Shown in pieces: positions 1 to 6,062 of a stretch of DNA of 7,935 nucleotides. The notes beneath the pieces are model-generated. The model saw only the letters and a list, made by a program, of their open reading frames with translations. It was not told where the DNA came from and did no database searches. The DNA is taken from positions 1 to 7,935 of the forward strand of contig URGC01000109.1 of assembly GCA_900547255.1 (NCBI GenBank), given 5' to 3'. Position numbers and translations under genes: made by a program. Each line of letters starts with the position of its first letter. Position 1 is the stretch's first letter. The stretch is from an uncultured Eubacterium sp. Lineage in GTDB: Bacteria; Bacillota; Clostridia; Lachnospirales; Lachnospiraceae.

Positions 1-561
1 TTTTTCATTATGATACGCTAATTCAAACGGATACGGGGTCAGGTTATATTTTAAATTTATATTGCCAAGACACACATCAACATCATGCTCATTAGGATTT
101 CTCAATTTTACCATTGCCACTACCACACGATGTTCACTATCAACTTCTCTTTCGGAAACCAGTTGCGCTCCATCATCCATATATACATTCTCTACATCAT
201 CAATTTCTTCTGGAATCTGTTGCGACACATAATAATCTTCTAGTTTAACGTACATCTTTATCGCAGTTCCATTTTCTAAATCAATATCCTCGCACGGCAG
301 TTCTACTTTTTCCGTATAACATGGCATATTATTAACATACTCATATGACGCTTCTGTGTTAGAGGGAGCTATCGTTGGAACTGCTATTCCTGCCACTGGT
401 TGTTCCAGCATGGTTTCACCACCTGCTGTTTCACGCTGAATACTGTCAAGCTGATTTACACTCTTTATATGATTCAGCTTGTCTTTATTTTCATAGCTTA
501 TTATTATCAACAGAACAACACCAAGTACAATGATTGTCATATTAGTCAGCACTCTCTTCAT
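1..561 (-). CDS. Membrane-anchored extracellular protein, C-terminus outside window
   Basis: I do not recognise this protein. The frame is open for 187 codons from an ATG at 561 to the left edge, so the C-terminus is missing. The N-terminus (MKRVLTNMTIIVLGVVLLII) is a single uncleaved-looking signal anchor. There is no lipobox cysteine, so this is not a standard lipoprotein. A polar linker rich in Gln, Glu, Pro and Thr follows (about residues 28-72). The rest looks like a beta-rich extracellular domain: short segments such as EKVELPCEDIDL, AIKMYVKL, HRVVVAMVKLRNPNE and DVCLGNINLKY, similar in texture to Ig-like fold accessory proteins. A GAGGGGG ribosome binding site sits about 9 nt upstream and overlaps the end of agrB, so the two genes are probably co-translated. 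An in-frame TTG directly before the ATG is a less likely start. The role is unknown; by context it may be an accessory protein of the preceding transporter and AgrB genes. Confidence 0.75.
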   Translation of the reverse strand, partial: MKRVLTNMTIIVLGVVLLIIISYENKDKLNHIKSVNQLDSIQRETAGGETMLEQPVAGIAVPTIAPSNTEASYEYVNNMPCYTEKVELPCEDIDLENGTAIKMYVKLEDYYVSQQIPEEIDDVENVYMDDGAQLVSEREVDSEHRVVVAMVKLRNPNEHDVDVCLGNINLKYNLTPYPFELAYHNEK

Positions 562-574
562 CAACTTAACCCCC

Positions 575-970
575 TCACTGCATCTTACAGATGATCTGTA
601 CGTTATATATAACATATATGTATGATGCAATAAGTCCACACCATAATATCAAATTATAATTATTTATTTTCTGTATCCATTGCATAGAAATCAGGCTCAG
701 TATATATATACTTATAAATATAATATTGCACCTTAATTTAGTATCTGCATGATAACCGCCTGTATATGTTCTTACTGTCATTATGCAGATAATATATATA
801 ATTCCAAATATTATTTTATGAGCTAATACGCTAACAAAAATGACATTTATTACTTCTATCAAAGTGGATATTAGCAATTCTAATCCATATGCACATATTT
901 CCTGCATATCACGTTCCAGAATTTCATGTCTATATAAAAAAGCAGCTATACTTTCCGCTATATGAGCCAT
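575..970 (-). CDS. agrB: AgrB-family peptide-processing membrane protease, C-terminally short
   Basis: AgrB is a membrane cysteine endopeptidase that cuts the C-terminal tail from the AgrD propeptide and cyclises it into an autoinducing thiolactone peptide. The family signature is visible as RTYTGGYHAD at residues 67-76. The catalytic pair is His74 and Cys81, with the same 7-residue spacing as His77/Cys84 of Staphylococcus aureus AgrB. The protein has an amphipathic N-terminus, a hydrophobic stretch around 30-65, and two further membrane segments after Cys81. It ends at residue 131, whereas the family is usually about 180-210 residues. The region that normally carries the APV-x-x-x-NKPL loop and the last helices is missing. 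A GAGGGGAG ribosome binding site lies 6-8 nt before the ATG. I find no AgrD-like gene beside it. It may be a degraded gene or a reduced AgrB used on another peptide; whether it is active is open. Confidence 0.85.
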   Translation of the reverse strand: MAHIAESIAAFLYRHEILERDMQEICAYGLELLISTLIEVINVIFVSVLAHKIIFGIIYIICIMTVRTYTGGYHADTKLRCNIIFISIYILSLISMQWIQKINNYNLILWCGLIASYIYVIYNVQIICKMQ

Positions 971-995
971 GATTTGTCTCCCCTCAACCTTTGCT

Positions 996-1035
996 CTTAT
1001 AGTTTCAGCATAACTGCTTGCATATTTATTTTCAA
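996..1035 (-). promoter_or_regulatory. Candidate promoter for agrB
   Basis: On the minus strand a -35 box TTGAAA (1030-1035) is followed after 17 bp by TATGCT (1007-1012). An alternative -10, TATAAG, lies at 996-1001, with only a poor -35 at 17 bp. Transcription would start roughly 20-35 nt before the agrB ATG. The box lies directly downstream of the direct repeats at 1040-1074, as expected for an activated promoter. This is a consensus match only. Confidence 0.4.
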
Positions 1036-1039
1036 TACA

Positions 1040-1074
1040 CTTAACGTGAATCAGGCTTTTTTAACGTGAATCAG
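1040..1074 (-). repeat. 14-bp direct repeat pair, LytTR-like, upstream of agrB
   Basis: The plus-strand sequence TTAACGTGAATCAG occurs twice without a mismatch (1041-1054 and 1061-1074), with a 20-bp period. Read on the minus strand the cores are CACGTTAAA and CACGTTAAG. They fit the LytTR/AgrA operator pattern (W-M-M-G-T-T-N-R-K) at 7 and 8 of 9 positions. The period is close to the 21-22 bp usual for such pairs. The alternative is a simple 20-bp tandem duplication, because the identity extends beyond the 9-bp core. Confidence 0.45.
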
Positions 1075-1174
1075 AAAATATTTTTTATATCCCACCACAA
1101 ATGTAATCACTGCCACAACATTAATTCCCAGCACAATTGCTCCAAATGAATATATCCTGAACAGTATCTGCCAT
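1051..1174 (-). pseudogene. Small membrane-protein ORF, apparently frameshifted at its start
   Basis: A strong ribosome binding site (AAGGGGG) stands 6 nt before an ATG at 1174. The frame from that ATG gives only 17 residues (MADTVQDIFIWSNCAGN, ending at 1121). One base over, the sequence encodes a convincing single-span membrane peptide: WQILFRIYSFGAIVLG, a hydrophobic continuation, then KKYFLIHVKKA, ending at 1051. That frame has no ATG, GTG or TTG start; only ATT or CTG are available. The simplest reading is a small membrane protein of about 40 residues whose start was lost to an indel after the ATG. Its C-terminus also lies inside the 20-bp repeat. The 17-residue peptide could instead be a genuine leader or signal peptide, but it does not resemble AgrD. 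Confidence 0.35.
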
Positions 1175-1204
1175 GTAATTCCCCCTTATTACATTCTCTT
1201 CAAA

Positions 1205-1852
1205 CTATTTTATATATCTAAGCACAATCTTCTTAATCTCATATAACTTATCAAGCGCAGACTGACTGTCCACAAAAAACTCATACATCTTTAATTCTTC
1301 ATAATTATAACTCTTAGCCACATCAATATATTCTGTACACTTCCTAACATCACAGCTCACCGCCCCAATTGGAAAATTATTGTAATAATAAGTGCCATAC
1401 CCATTTTCGACTCTGTCAAGAACAACTATATATGATGCATCTTCTGCCATAATATTAGTTCTTCCCCAGTTATATAAAACATCTGTCTCTTTCTTATACC
1501 AGAAGCCATTGTATGATATTATATTAATCCGTTCCTGTAATATATCCTCTCCCTTAATGCAGTTCTTAACCAAGACCTCCTGCACTATACATGTATCAGA
1601 CAGCCGCATCTTTCCTGTAGGAACAACTTCTAATATACAATTGCTTTTCTCCAGGCTTTGCTTAATCATATCTGTATCAGGGACATTATCTTCACGAAAA
1701 ACTCCAAAAAACATAAAATCTGTCTTTAATAGTTCATCTTCACAATTCTGTCCAATAACCTCTCTGTAGCTGAGTGAAAACCGCACTCCTAATGCAAATG
1801 CAGACAAAATAACGCTTATAACAGCAAGCACTGTAATTCTGCGTTTCAGCAT
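1205..1852 (-). CDS. Membrane-anchored protein of unknown function next to ABC ATPase
   Basis: A 215-residue protein that I cannot assign to a family. Residues 5-25 form one hydrophobic anchor after a positively charged MLKRR start, so the rest should lie outside the membrane. The remainder mixes short hydrophobic strands and charged turns, with a few cysteines (for example SNCILEVV and SCDVRKC) and aromatic patches (NGFWYKK, GYGTYYYNNF). I chose the ATG at 1852 because GAAGGA sits about 9 nt upstream. The start codon also overlaps the ATPase stop codon (ATGCTGA), a typical sign of translational coupling; a more upstream ATG at 1888 has no such support. The coupling suggests it works with the ABC transporter, perhaps as an accessory or immunity subunit, but nothing in the sequence proves that. 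Confidence 0.75.
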   Translation of the reverse strand: MLKRRITVLAVISVILSAFALGVRFSLSYREVIGQNCEDELLKTDFMFFGVFREDNVPDTDMIKQSLEKSNCILEVVPTGKMRLSDTCIVQEVLVKNCIKGEDILQERINIISYNGFWYKKETDVLYNWGRTNIMAEDASYIVVLDRVENGYGTYYYNNFPIGAVSCDVRKCTEYIDVAKSYNYEELKMYEFFVDSQSALDKLYEIKKIVLRYIK

Positions 1853-2493
1853 AGCACACCATCCTTCAGACCTAGAACTATATCGCACAAACCATCTATA
1901 TCATGTTCATAATGGCTTGCGATAATAATTATCCTGCCAGCCTCTTTATTCTCATGCACAATATCGTGAAGCATCTGGACACCTGATGAATCGAGCGAAT
2001 TAGTCGGCTCGTCCAATATAAGCACGTCTGGATTTTCCATTATTGCCTGTGCTATAAGCAGTCTTTTTCTCATGCCAAGCGAATAATTTTTAATTTTATC
2101 TTTGTTATCTGGGTTCAATCCAACCTTTTTCATGCACTCTCTTATGCATTTCTCATCAACAAGTTTTCTAAAACCTGCAAGATATATGAGATTTTCTAAT
2201 CCTGACATGTTCATAATCAAATCACAGCCATCTATAACACATGCCATATCAGGCTTTACAGAAGCCACTTTATTAGCAACAGCTTTATTTTCAGGAATAC
2301 CTCCAAACGAAACTTTTCCAGAATCAGGTTTCATCATTCCAAGTATCATCTTTAAAAGCACACTTTTACCTGCCCCATTGCCACCAACTATTCCATACAC
2401 ATTGCCAGAAGCAAATTCATAACTTGCCCCTTTTATAACCTCGTTATTCTTAAAATTCTTCACAAGATTATCTATCTTTATAGTTAACCCCAT
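1846..2493 (-). CDS. ABC transporter ATP-binding protein
   Basis: The cytoplasmic ATPase of an ABC exporter; it would dimerise and power the two permeases encoded just before it. All core motifs are present in the 215-residue form. The Walker A motif GGNGAGKS is at 37-44 and the ABC signature YSLGMRKRL at 137-145, a variant common in bacitracin/lantibiotic-type ATPases. Walker B VLILDEP is at 157-163, the D-loop NSLD follows, and the switch histidine is His194 (ASH). The usual Q-loop glutamine is not obvious; the equivalent region reads VIDGCDL, with Asp88. The length fits single-domain ATPases of the BcrA/LanF/CcmA type. Two adjacent ATGs (2496 and 2493) are possible; AAAGGA favours 2493 by spacing. 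The start overlaps the stop of the upstream permease, so the genes are translationally coupled. The substrate is unknown; a peptide antibiotic or signal is an inference from context. Confidence 0.93.
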   Translation of the reverse strand: MGLTIKIDNLVKNFKNNEVIKGASYEFASGNVYGIVGGNGAGKSVLLKMILGMMKPDSGKVSFGGIPENKAVANKVASVKPDMACVIDGCDLIMNMSGLENLIYLAGFRKLVDEKCIRECMKKVGLNPDNKDKIKNYSLGMRKRLLIAQAIMENPDVLILDEPTNSLDSSGVQMLHDIVHENKEAGRIIIIASHYEHDIDGLCDIVLGLKDGVLC

Positions 2494-3215
2494 CATAGTT
2501 CCTTTCTTTTGCATACATTTACCGCCATCATTATCTCTAGTACTGTTATGACAAACATTCTGCCTGATGCCATAAAAGTTTGTATTAAATCCATATTGAT
2601 AATCGTAACTGACATCACTGGATTAACTACAAACCAGTGACTATTAATGAATGACATGTCTGAAAATGACATAGATATAAACGATAGTCCCAACACTAAT
2701 ACAATAATAAATAACACCGCTATTCTCTCATCTGCAAACAAGGCAGCAACAGCCGTTATAATTCCAAAAACTATACATCCATACACTATTGCCACAACAG
2801 CCTTTACCAGCAAAATCAGTAGATAATCATTAACTTCCAGACCTGCACGACATGAAAACATAGATAACAGCATTAACATAGAACAATAACACATTGAAAA
2901 TACTATCTGCCTGATACAGACATTTATAAGACATTTCGCAAAAAATATTCTTTTAGAGGCAATTCTTCCAAATGTGTACACTGTGTAATATTTTTTGATA
3001 TCCATGCTGCACAGATAACATGAAAGAATAATTGCAAACAGCACATTGATAACCAGAAAAAAGTGCTTGTCTCCAAGAAAATTTTTCACATCAAACAGCA
3101 AGTTCACAAACACCATCTGTACGTCATCATTGCGAAGATACAACATTTCAATTCCACTTATAACAGCATATAAGCATCCCACAATTGCAGTATTTAATAT
3201 AGATTTTCTCTTCAT
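2493..3215 (-). CDS. ABC-2 type transporter permease
   Basis: A 240-residue integral membrane protein with about six hydrophobic segments (roughly 8-27, 52-70, 92-118, 128-160, 163-182 and 216-235). This is the size and layout of ABC-2 type permeases in the LanE/LanG and BcrB class. After the second helix, the cytoplasmic stretch KKYYTVYTFGRIASKRIFFAK resembles the coupling region in which such permeases carry the pattern Y-x-x-x-R-x-x-x-R before the third helix. The extracellular loop between helices 5 and 6 carries SHWFVVNPV. The start is an ATG with AAGGA 9 nt upstream, 13 nt after the previous gene. It would pair with the split permease encoded upstream to form the membrane channel driven by the downstream ATPase. 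The family is assigned from topology and context, not from a strong motif. Confidence 0.8.
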   Translation of the reverse strand: MKRKSILNTAIVGCLYAVISGIEMLYLRNDDVQMVFVNLLFDVKNFLGDKHFFLVINVLFAIILSCYLCSMDIKKYYTVYTFGRIASKRIFFAKCLINVCIRQIVFSMCYCSMLMLLSMFSCRAGLEVNDYLLILLVKAVVAIVYGCIVFGIITAVAALFADERIAVLFIIVLVLGLSFISMSFSDMSFINSHWFVVNPVMSVTIINMDLIQTFMASGRMFVITVLEIMMAVNVCKRKEL

Positions 3216-3228
3216 CTGTATGCGTCCT

Positions 3229-3801
3229 TTATAATCTTCCCTGCTTTGTTATCTTGTATTTTACGATAACAACGCTTATAAGAAGCATCAGCATCATAAA
3301 TATGATAGTTGGTATTCCACTCTGCCATCCAATAATTGATGCTGTCACGTCACCATATATGTCATATCCAGTCGCAAGATATATCTGCAAAATTGTATAC
3401 GACATTATTCCAGCTACAAGTATCATATGTATCTTTTTCTTTACGACTATAGATACCGCATAGAAAAACACTGCCATCACACTGCAAAATATTGAAAAAA
3501 TCAGCGACATAATTAACAGATATATAATCGGATTCAACGCATATAATTTCACAAAATGTGTCCTGTAGCCTGACTGTATATTAAGCCAGTAACTTTCAGT
3601 ATACCGCGTTCCAAGGACTGTCTTATCGCTCTGTGGATAGCTTACAAATAACAAAGCTGTCGATATAACTACACTTAATAATATCTCTAAAAAAGTACCT
3701 ATGGCACAGCTTGTCGCACCTGATATGTAATATGACTTCATATCAATTCTGCTATTATAATAATTTATTGTTCCACGCTCTCTATCTGTCAGTGTCTGCA
3801 T
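3229..3801 (-). CDS. ABC-2 permease, C-terminal part after in-frame stop
   Basis: Residues 1-190 continue, in the same reading frame, the permease fragment encoded at 3805-4041; only a TAA and one GGC codon separate them. It begins with a charged cytoplasmic loop (LTDRERGTINYYNSRI and MKSYYISG), as in the first cytoplasmic loop of ABC-2 permeases. Four or five membrane spans follow (roughly 30-52, 90-118, 123-145 and 163-182). If translated separately, it would restart at the ATG 3 nt after the TAA, with only a weak AAGG ahead of it. Reinitiation is possible because stop and start are so close, which could yield a two-piece permease. Otherwise this is the untranslated rest of a gene killed by a point mutation. 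Confidence 0.6.
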   Translation of the reverse strand: MQTLTDRERGTINYYNSRIDMKSYYISGATSCAIGTFLEILLSVVISTALLFVSYPQSDKTVLGTRYTESYWLNIQSGYRTHFVKLYALNPIIYLLIMSLIFSIFCSVMAVFFYAVSIVVKKKIHMILVAGIMSYTILQIYLATGYDIYGDVTASIIGWQSGIPTIIFMMLMLLISVVIVKYKITKQGRL

Positions 3802-3804
3802 GCC

Positions 3805-4041
3805 TTATGTCAACATACACACAAATGGTATCAACACGGAAAAAACTGCCCAGAAAGAATTGTTACTGTTATAAATATACAGATCTGTCACAGTCATAAT
3901 TCCAAGTGCACTTTTTCCATAATATGTAATTCCATAATGTATTATATTAATTATTGAATATGCACTGACAATTGCCGCACTAATCCAGAAATAAGGCTGA
4001 CGTATAAGCATATAAAGCTGATTTCTTATGTATAATTTCAA
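3805..4041 (-). CDS. ABC-2 permease, N-terminal part, interrupted by TAA
   Basis: Seventy-eight residues with a first membrane helix (about 16-36, WISAAIVSAYSIINIIHYGI) and a second (about 62-77, FWAVFSVLIPFVCML), ending abruptly inside or just after the second helix. The start is TTG at 4041, supported by GAGGAG 7 nt upstream; that site overlaps the lipoprotein stop. Joined to 3229-3801 in frame, the product would be about 270 residues, a normal ABC-2 permease length with six helices. The TAA falls where related proteins often have an aromatic residue after helix 2, so a TAT or TAC tyrosine codon mutated to TAA is a simple explanation. This piece alone is unlikely to form a working permease. 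Confidence 0.6.
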   Translation of the reverse strand: MKLYIRNQLYMLIRQPYFWISAAIVSAYSIINIIHYGITYYGKSALGIMTVTDLYIYNSNNSFWAVFSVLIPFVCMLT

Positions 4042-4052
4042 TTATCTTCTCC

Positions 4053-4661
4053 TCATCTGACTCCAAGCCATCTTTCAATCTCATCCAGTGAATCATTTTC
4101 ATTCCTTAAATCAAGAATATATTGACTGCCATCTCGTTCCCCTGTGATTGCAAGATTGTAATTCAACCCTTGTAGATAATATTTATTCTCATGGGCTGTA
4201 TAAACGCTTTCATCAAATATAAGAAACCATAATCTGATGTCATTATATTTATCAAGATTCTTATATTCGCCACTCTCTGATGCCACTGGTTCACTGCCAG
4301 TAACATACTTCCAATCATCCGCTGTCATCTTTTTGGCAGCCTTTAATTCAATATGTTCCACACTTGTAATGCCTTCTTTATTATCAATCTGCTTCTGTGT
4401 AATTTCCGAGCGGATATCTTCTGAAAAACATTCTTCTAATGAACTCCATTCATGTGAATTAATCTTATCTACATACATTGCAAGCGCCGGATTTTCCTTA
4501 ACAACCTGCTTTACTGTACTTTCATCTTCTAATCCAAACGTGTTACTATCAGACAATGATGTTGACTGTTGTGTAGACGCACTATTGCCTGATTGTGCGC
4601 AACCTGTTATAAATACTGCGCTTGCCACAATAACGCCGATTGTTCTAAATACCCTTTTCAT
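4053..4661 (-). CDS. Secreted lipoprotein, first gene of the ABC operon
   Basis: A 202-residue lipoprotein. The N-terminus MKRVFRTIGVIVASAVFITG ends in a good lipobox, with ITGC placing the lipidated cysteine at residue 21. A low-complexity Ser/Thr/Gln linker follows (about 22-45). The folded domain contains MYVDKINSHEWSSLEECFSED, an NTF2-like style opening, and ends with DSLDEIERWLGVR. I chose the ATG at 4661 because AGGTGA is correctly spaced. A GTG at 4670 lies too close to that site, although it would be in frame. The gene is first in the operon and 11 nt before the permease, so it is probably an outer-face partner of the transporter, as LanI-type immunity lipoproteins are next to LanFEG. 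That role is inferred. It follows the LytTR-type promoter at 4721-4789. Confidence 0.85.
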   Translation of the reverse strand: MKRVFRTIGVIVASAVFITGCAQSGNSASTQQSTSLSDSNTFGLEDESTVKQVVKENPALAMYVDKINSHEWSSLEECFSEDIRSEITQKQIDNKEGITSVEHIELKAAKKMTADDWKYVTGSEPVASESGEYKNLDKYNDIRLWFLIFDESVYTAHENKYYLQGLNYNLAITGERDGSQYILDLRNENDSLDEIERWLGVR

Positions 4662-4720
4662 ATTTTTCACCTGTCTTTTGTAATCATTTATTAATACATA
4701 AAATACTTTTATCCTATGTT

Positions 4721-4749
4721 ACAATATCAGACATAATCCCCCACTTCAA
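4721..4749 (-). promoter_or_regulatory. Promoter of lipoprotein-ABC-agrB operon
   Basis: On the minus strand TTGAAG (4744-4749) is followed after exactly 17 bp by TATTGT (4721-4726), preceded by TGA as an extended -10. The predicted start near 4713 leaves a leader of about 50 nt before the ATG at 4661. Both boxes are imperfect, as expected for an activator-dependent promoter, and the direct repeats at 4760-4789 sit 10 bp upstream of the -35. Confidence 0.55.
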
Positions 4750-4759
4750 TATGTCCTGC

Positions 4760-4789
4760 ACGAACTGCACAAAATCAAGCATGAACTGC
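4760..4789 (-). promoter_or_regulatory. LytTR (AgrA-type) regulator binding repeats
   Basis: Two direct repeats on the minus strand, GCAGTTCAT (4781-4789) and GCAGTTCGT (4760-4768), have a 21-bp period. Each fits the 9-bp LytTR operator pattern W-M-M-G-T-T-N-R-K at 8 of 9 positions. The identity extends over CA-Y-GAACTGCACA on the plus strand. Spacing of 12 bp between the 9-mers and placement just upstream of a -35 box match known AgrA/ComE-type sites. The regulator itself is not in the window. Confidence 0.6.
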
Positions 4790-4828
4790 ACATAAAATTT
4801 TAAGGCACGCTCCATTTTCCAATTTAAT

Positions 4829-4867
4829 TAAAACAAGCTGGACGAAATAAAACATTTCATCCAGCTT
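4829..4867 (-). terminator. Rho-independent terminator of the two-gene secreted-protein operon
   Basis: A hairpin at 4835-4867 pairs AAGCTGGA with TCCAGCTT. After one C-A mismatch a further five pairs (GAAAT/ATTTC) close around a 5-nt loop. On the minus strand it is followed by GTTTTAATTAAATT. It lies about 65 nt after the stop of the 372-residue gene and separates that operon from the LytTR-type promoter. Confidence 0.8.
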
Positions 4868-4930
4868 ATCAACTATGTTGTCATCTTTGATTGTATATTA
4901 ATACTAATATATCCTTTATACTATTAGTTA

Positions 4931-6049
4931 TCAACTTCTAATTATCTGTCCAGTTACAGCATCTATATATCCTGTCATTTCTCTTACAAAATCGTATGTC
5001 ACGCCTTCCTTCTCGTATGAACCTGTAACCTCATATGTGTATATCCATACTGGCTTAATAACTGCCGTATCTTCCACGCCTTTTCTATATATAATGTACT
5101 CAAGTGAAAGTGTCTTGAAATCAATGTTATCCATAGCCTTATATGTTTCATCTGATGCGAGTACATTAATAGCTGCATCTGAATCAATTACATTTACGTC
5201 CTCTGATGATATTGCATCTGCCATATAGGAAGTTGACATCTGAACAACACCATTTTTGCCAACTGCGAACACAACTGAGGCTGACCTAAGACCATTATCA
5301 TGATTTACGGAATTGGTTACTGAAACTGGAATTCCATCTATCTCCTGATTAAATACGAGGTAATACACTTCATCTGATTTGCTCCATGTAGAAAGATTGC
5401 CGTACTTGTCCATTCCTCTTTCTGGCTTTTCTTCTATTAATCTGTTGGCATTATCCATATCCATTGCAACGCACATATATGGCTGGCCGCTTAATTTAAT
5501 GCCAACTATCTCAGCCATTGTCTTAGCTGCTTCTATGGCTTTTTCCTTAGATACGCCTTCTATCGCTTCATTAGGGAACATCTTGCTAATCTCTTCATCA
5601 TCAAGATATGCATTGCCGGACTTGTTCTCCAGGAAAAATGTGTACTGTCTTGCTATTGCCTGCTTAGTGTTATAAGACACATTGTATCCACCACTCTGGA
5701 CATTATATGCAAAATATGAGCCATCTGAATAATTGCAGTTGTAATAGCTCTCGCCATGTCTTATTCCTGTTATTGAATTGCCAGCTTTAAGCTCTTCACT
5801 AATCCTTGCCAACTGTTCATCGCTAAATGCGAACTGCTTGACATTATACTGTCTCCAGTTCACTCCACTATTATTATTAACAACGAGATTCTGCATTTTA
5901 TCTTTTGATGCTGAATCATTATCTGCCGCCAAAGCTATGCCGGAATTGCCATCTTCATTTGCATATCCTTTATTAGCTGAAACTAATGGGCTGACAACCA
6001 GTCCTGCTGCTACCAACATTGTTACTGCTATTAAATTTAATTTTTTCAT
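4931..6049 (-). CDS. Secreted protein of unknown function, paralog of the preceding gene
   Basis: A 372-residue exported protein. It has a classic signal peptide (MKKLNLIAVTMLVAAGLVV, predicted cleavage near VSA or GYA, residues 24-30) and no lipobox. The body has a repeated-strand character. Marked segments are the tyrosine-rich ESYYNCNYSDGSYFAYNVQ, a helix GVSKEKAIEAAKTMAEIVGI, WSKSDEVYYLVFNQEIDGIPV, VVFAVGKNGVVQMSTSYM, and a C-terminal KPVWIYTYEV ending with YIDAVTGQII. The last pattern is like the closing strand of PepSY- or YycI-like domains, in which a protein reads back its own modified polypeptide; I do not claim that family. AGGAGG lies 9 nt upstream and overlaps the stop of the 335-residue paralog, 13 nt away. 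The function is unknown; it probably acts at the cell surface. Confidence 0.85.
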   Translation of the reverse strand: MKKLNLIAVTMLVAAGLVVSPLVSANKGYANEDGNSGIALAADNDSASKDKMQNLVVNNNSGVNWRQYNVKQFAFSDEQLARISEELKAGNSITGIRHGESYYNCNYSDGSYFAYNVQSGGYNVSYNTKQAIARQYTFFLENKSGNAYLDDEEISKMFPNEAIEGVSKEKAIEAAKTMAEIVGIKLSGQPYMCVAMDMDNANRLIEEKPERGMDKYGNLSTWSKSDEVYYLVFNQEIDGIPVSVTNSVNHDNGLRSASVVFAVGKNGVVQMSTSYMADAISSEDVNVIDSDAAINVLASDETYKAMDNIDFKTLSLEYIIYRKGVEDTAVIKPVWIYTYEVTGSYEKEGVTYDFVREMTGYIDAVTGQIIRS

Positions 6050-6062
6050 ATAAAAAATCCTC

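Noticed and set aside
971..1204. Search for an AgrD autoinducer precursor upstream of agrB.
   Set aside because: Neither the 17-residue peptide nor the membrane-helix frame has the cysteine-containing core followed by an acidic, proline-bearing tail typical of AgrD.
4237..4683. Long plus-strand ORF of 148 codons opposite the lipoprotein gene.
   Set aside because: It is the antisense shadow of a gene with a clear lipobox and ribosome binding site, and has no site of its own.
4751..4795. Plus-strand 14-residue cysteine-rich ORF (MSCTNCTKSSMNCT) that could look like a signal peptide precursor.
   Set aside because: It has no ribosome binding site, and its cysteine pattern is just the translation of the two LytTR-like repeats.
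5379..6053. Plus-strand ORFs of about 90-100 codons opposite the 372-residue secreted protein.
   Set aside because: Shadows of the coding strand; Ser/Leu-rich translations and no ribosome binding sites.
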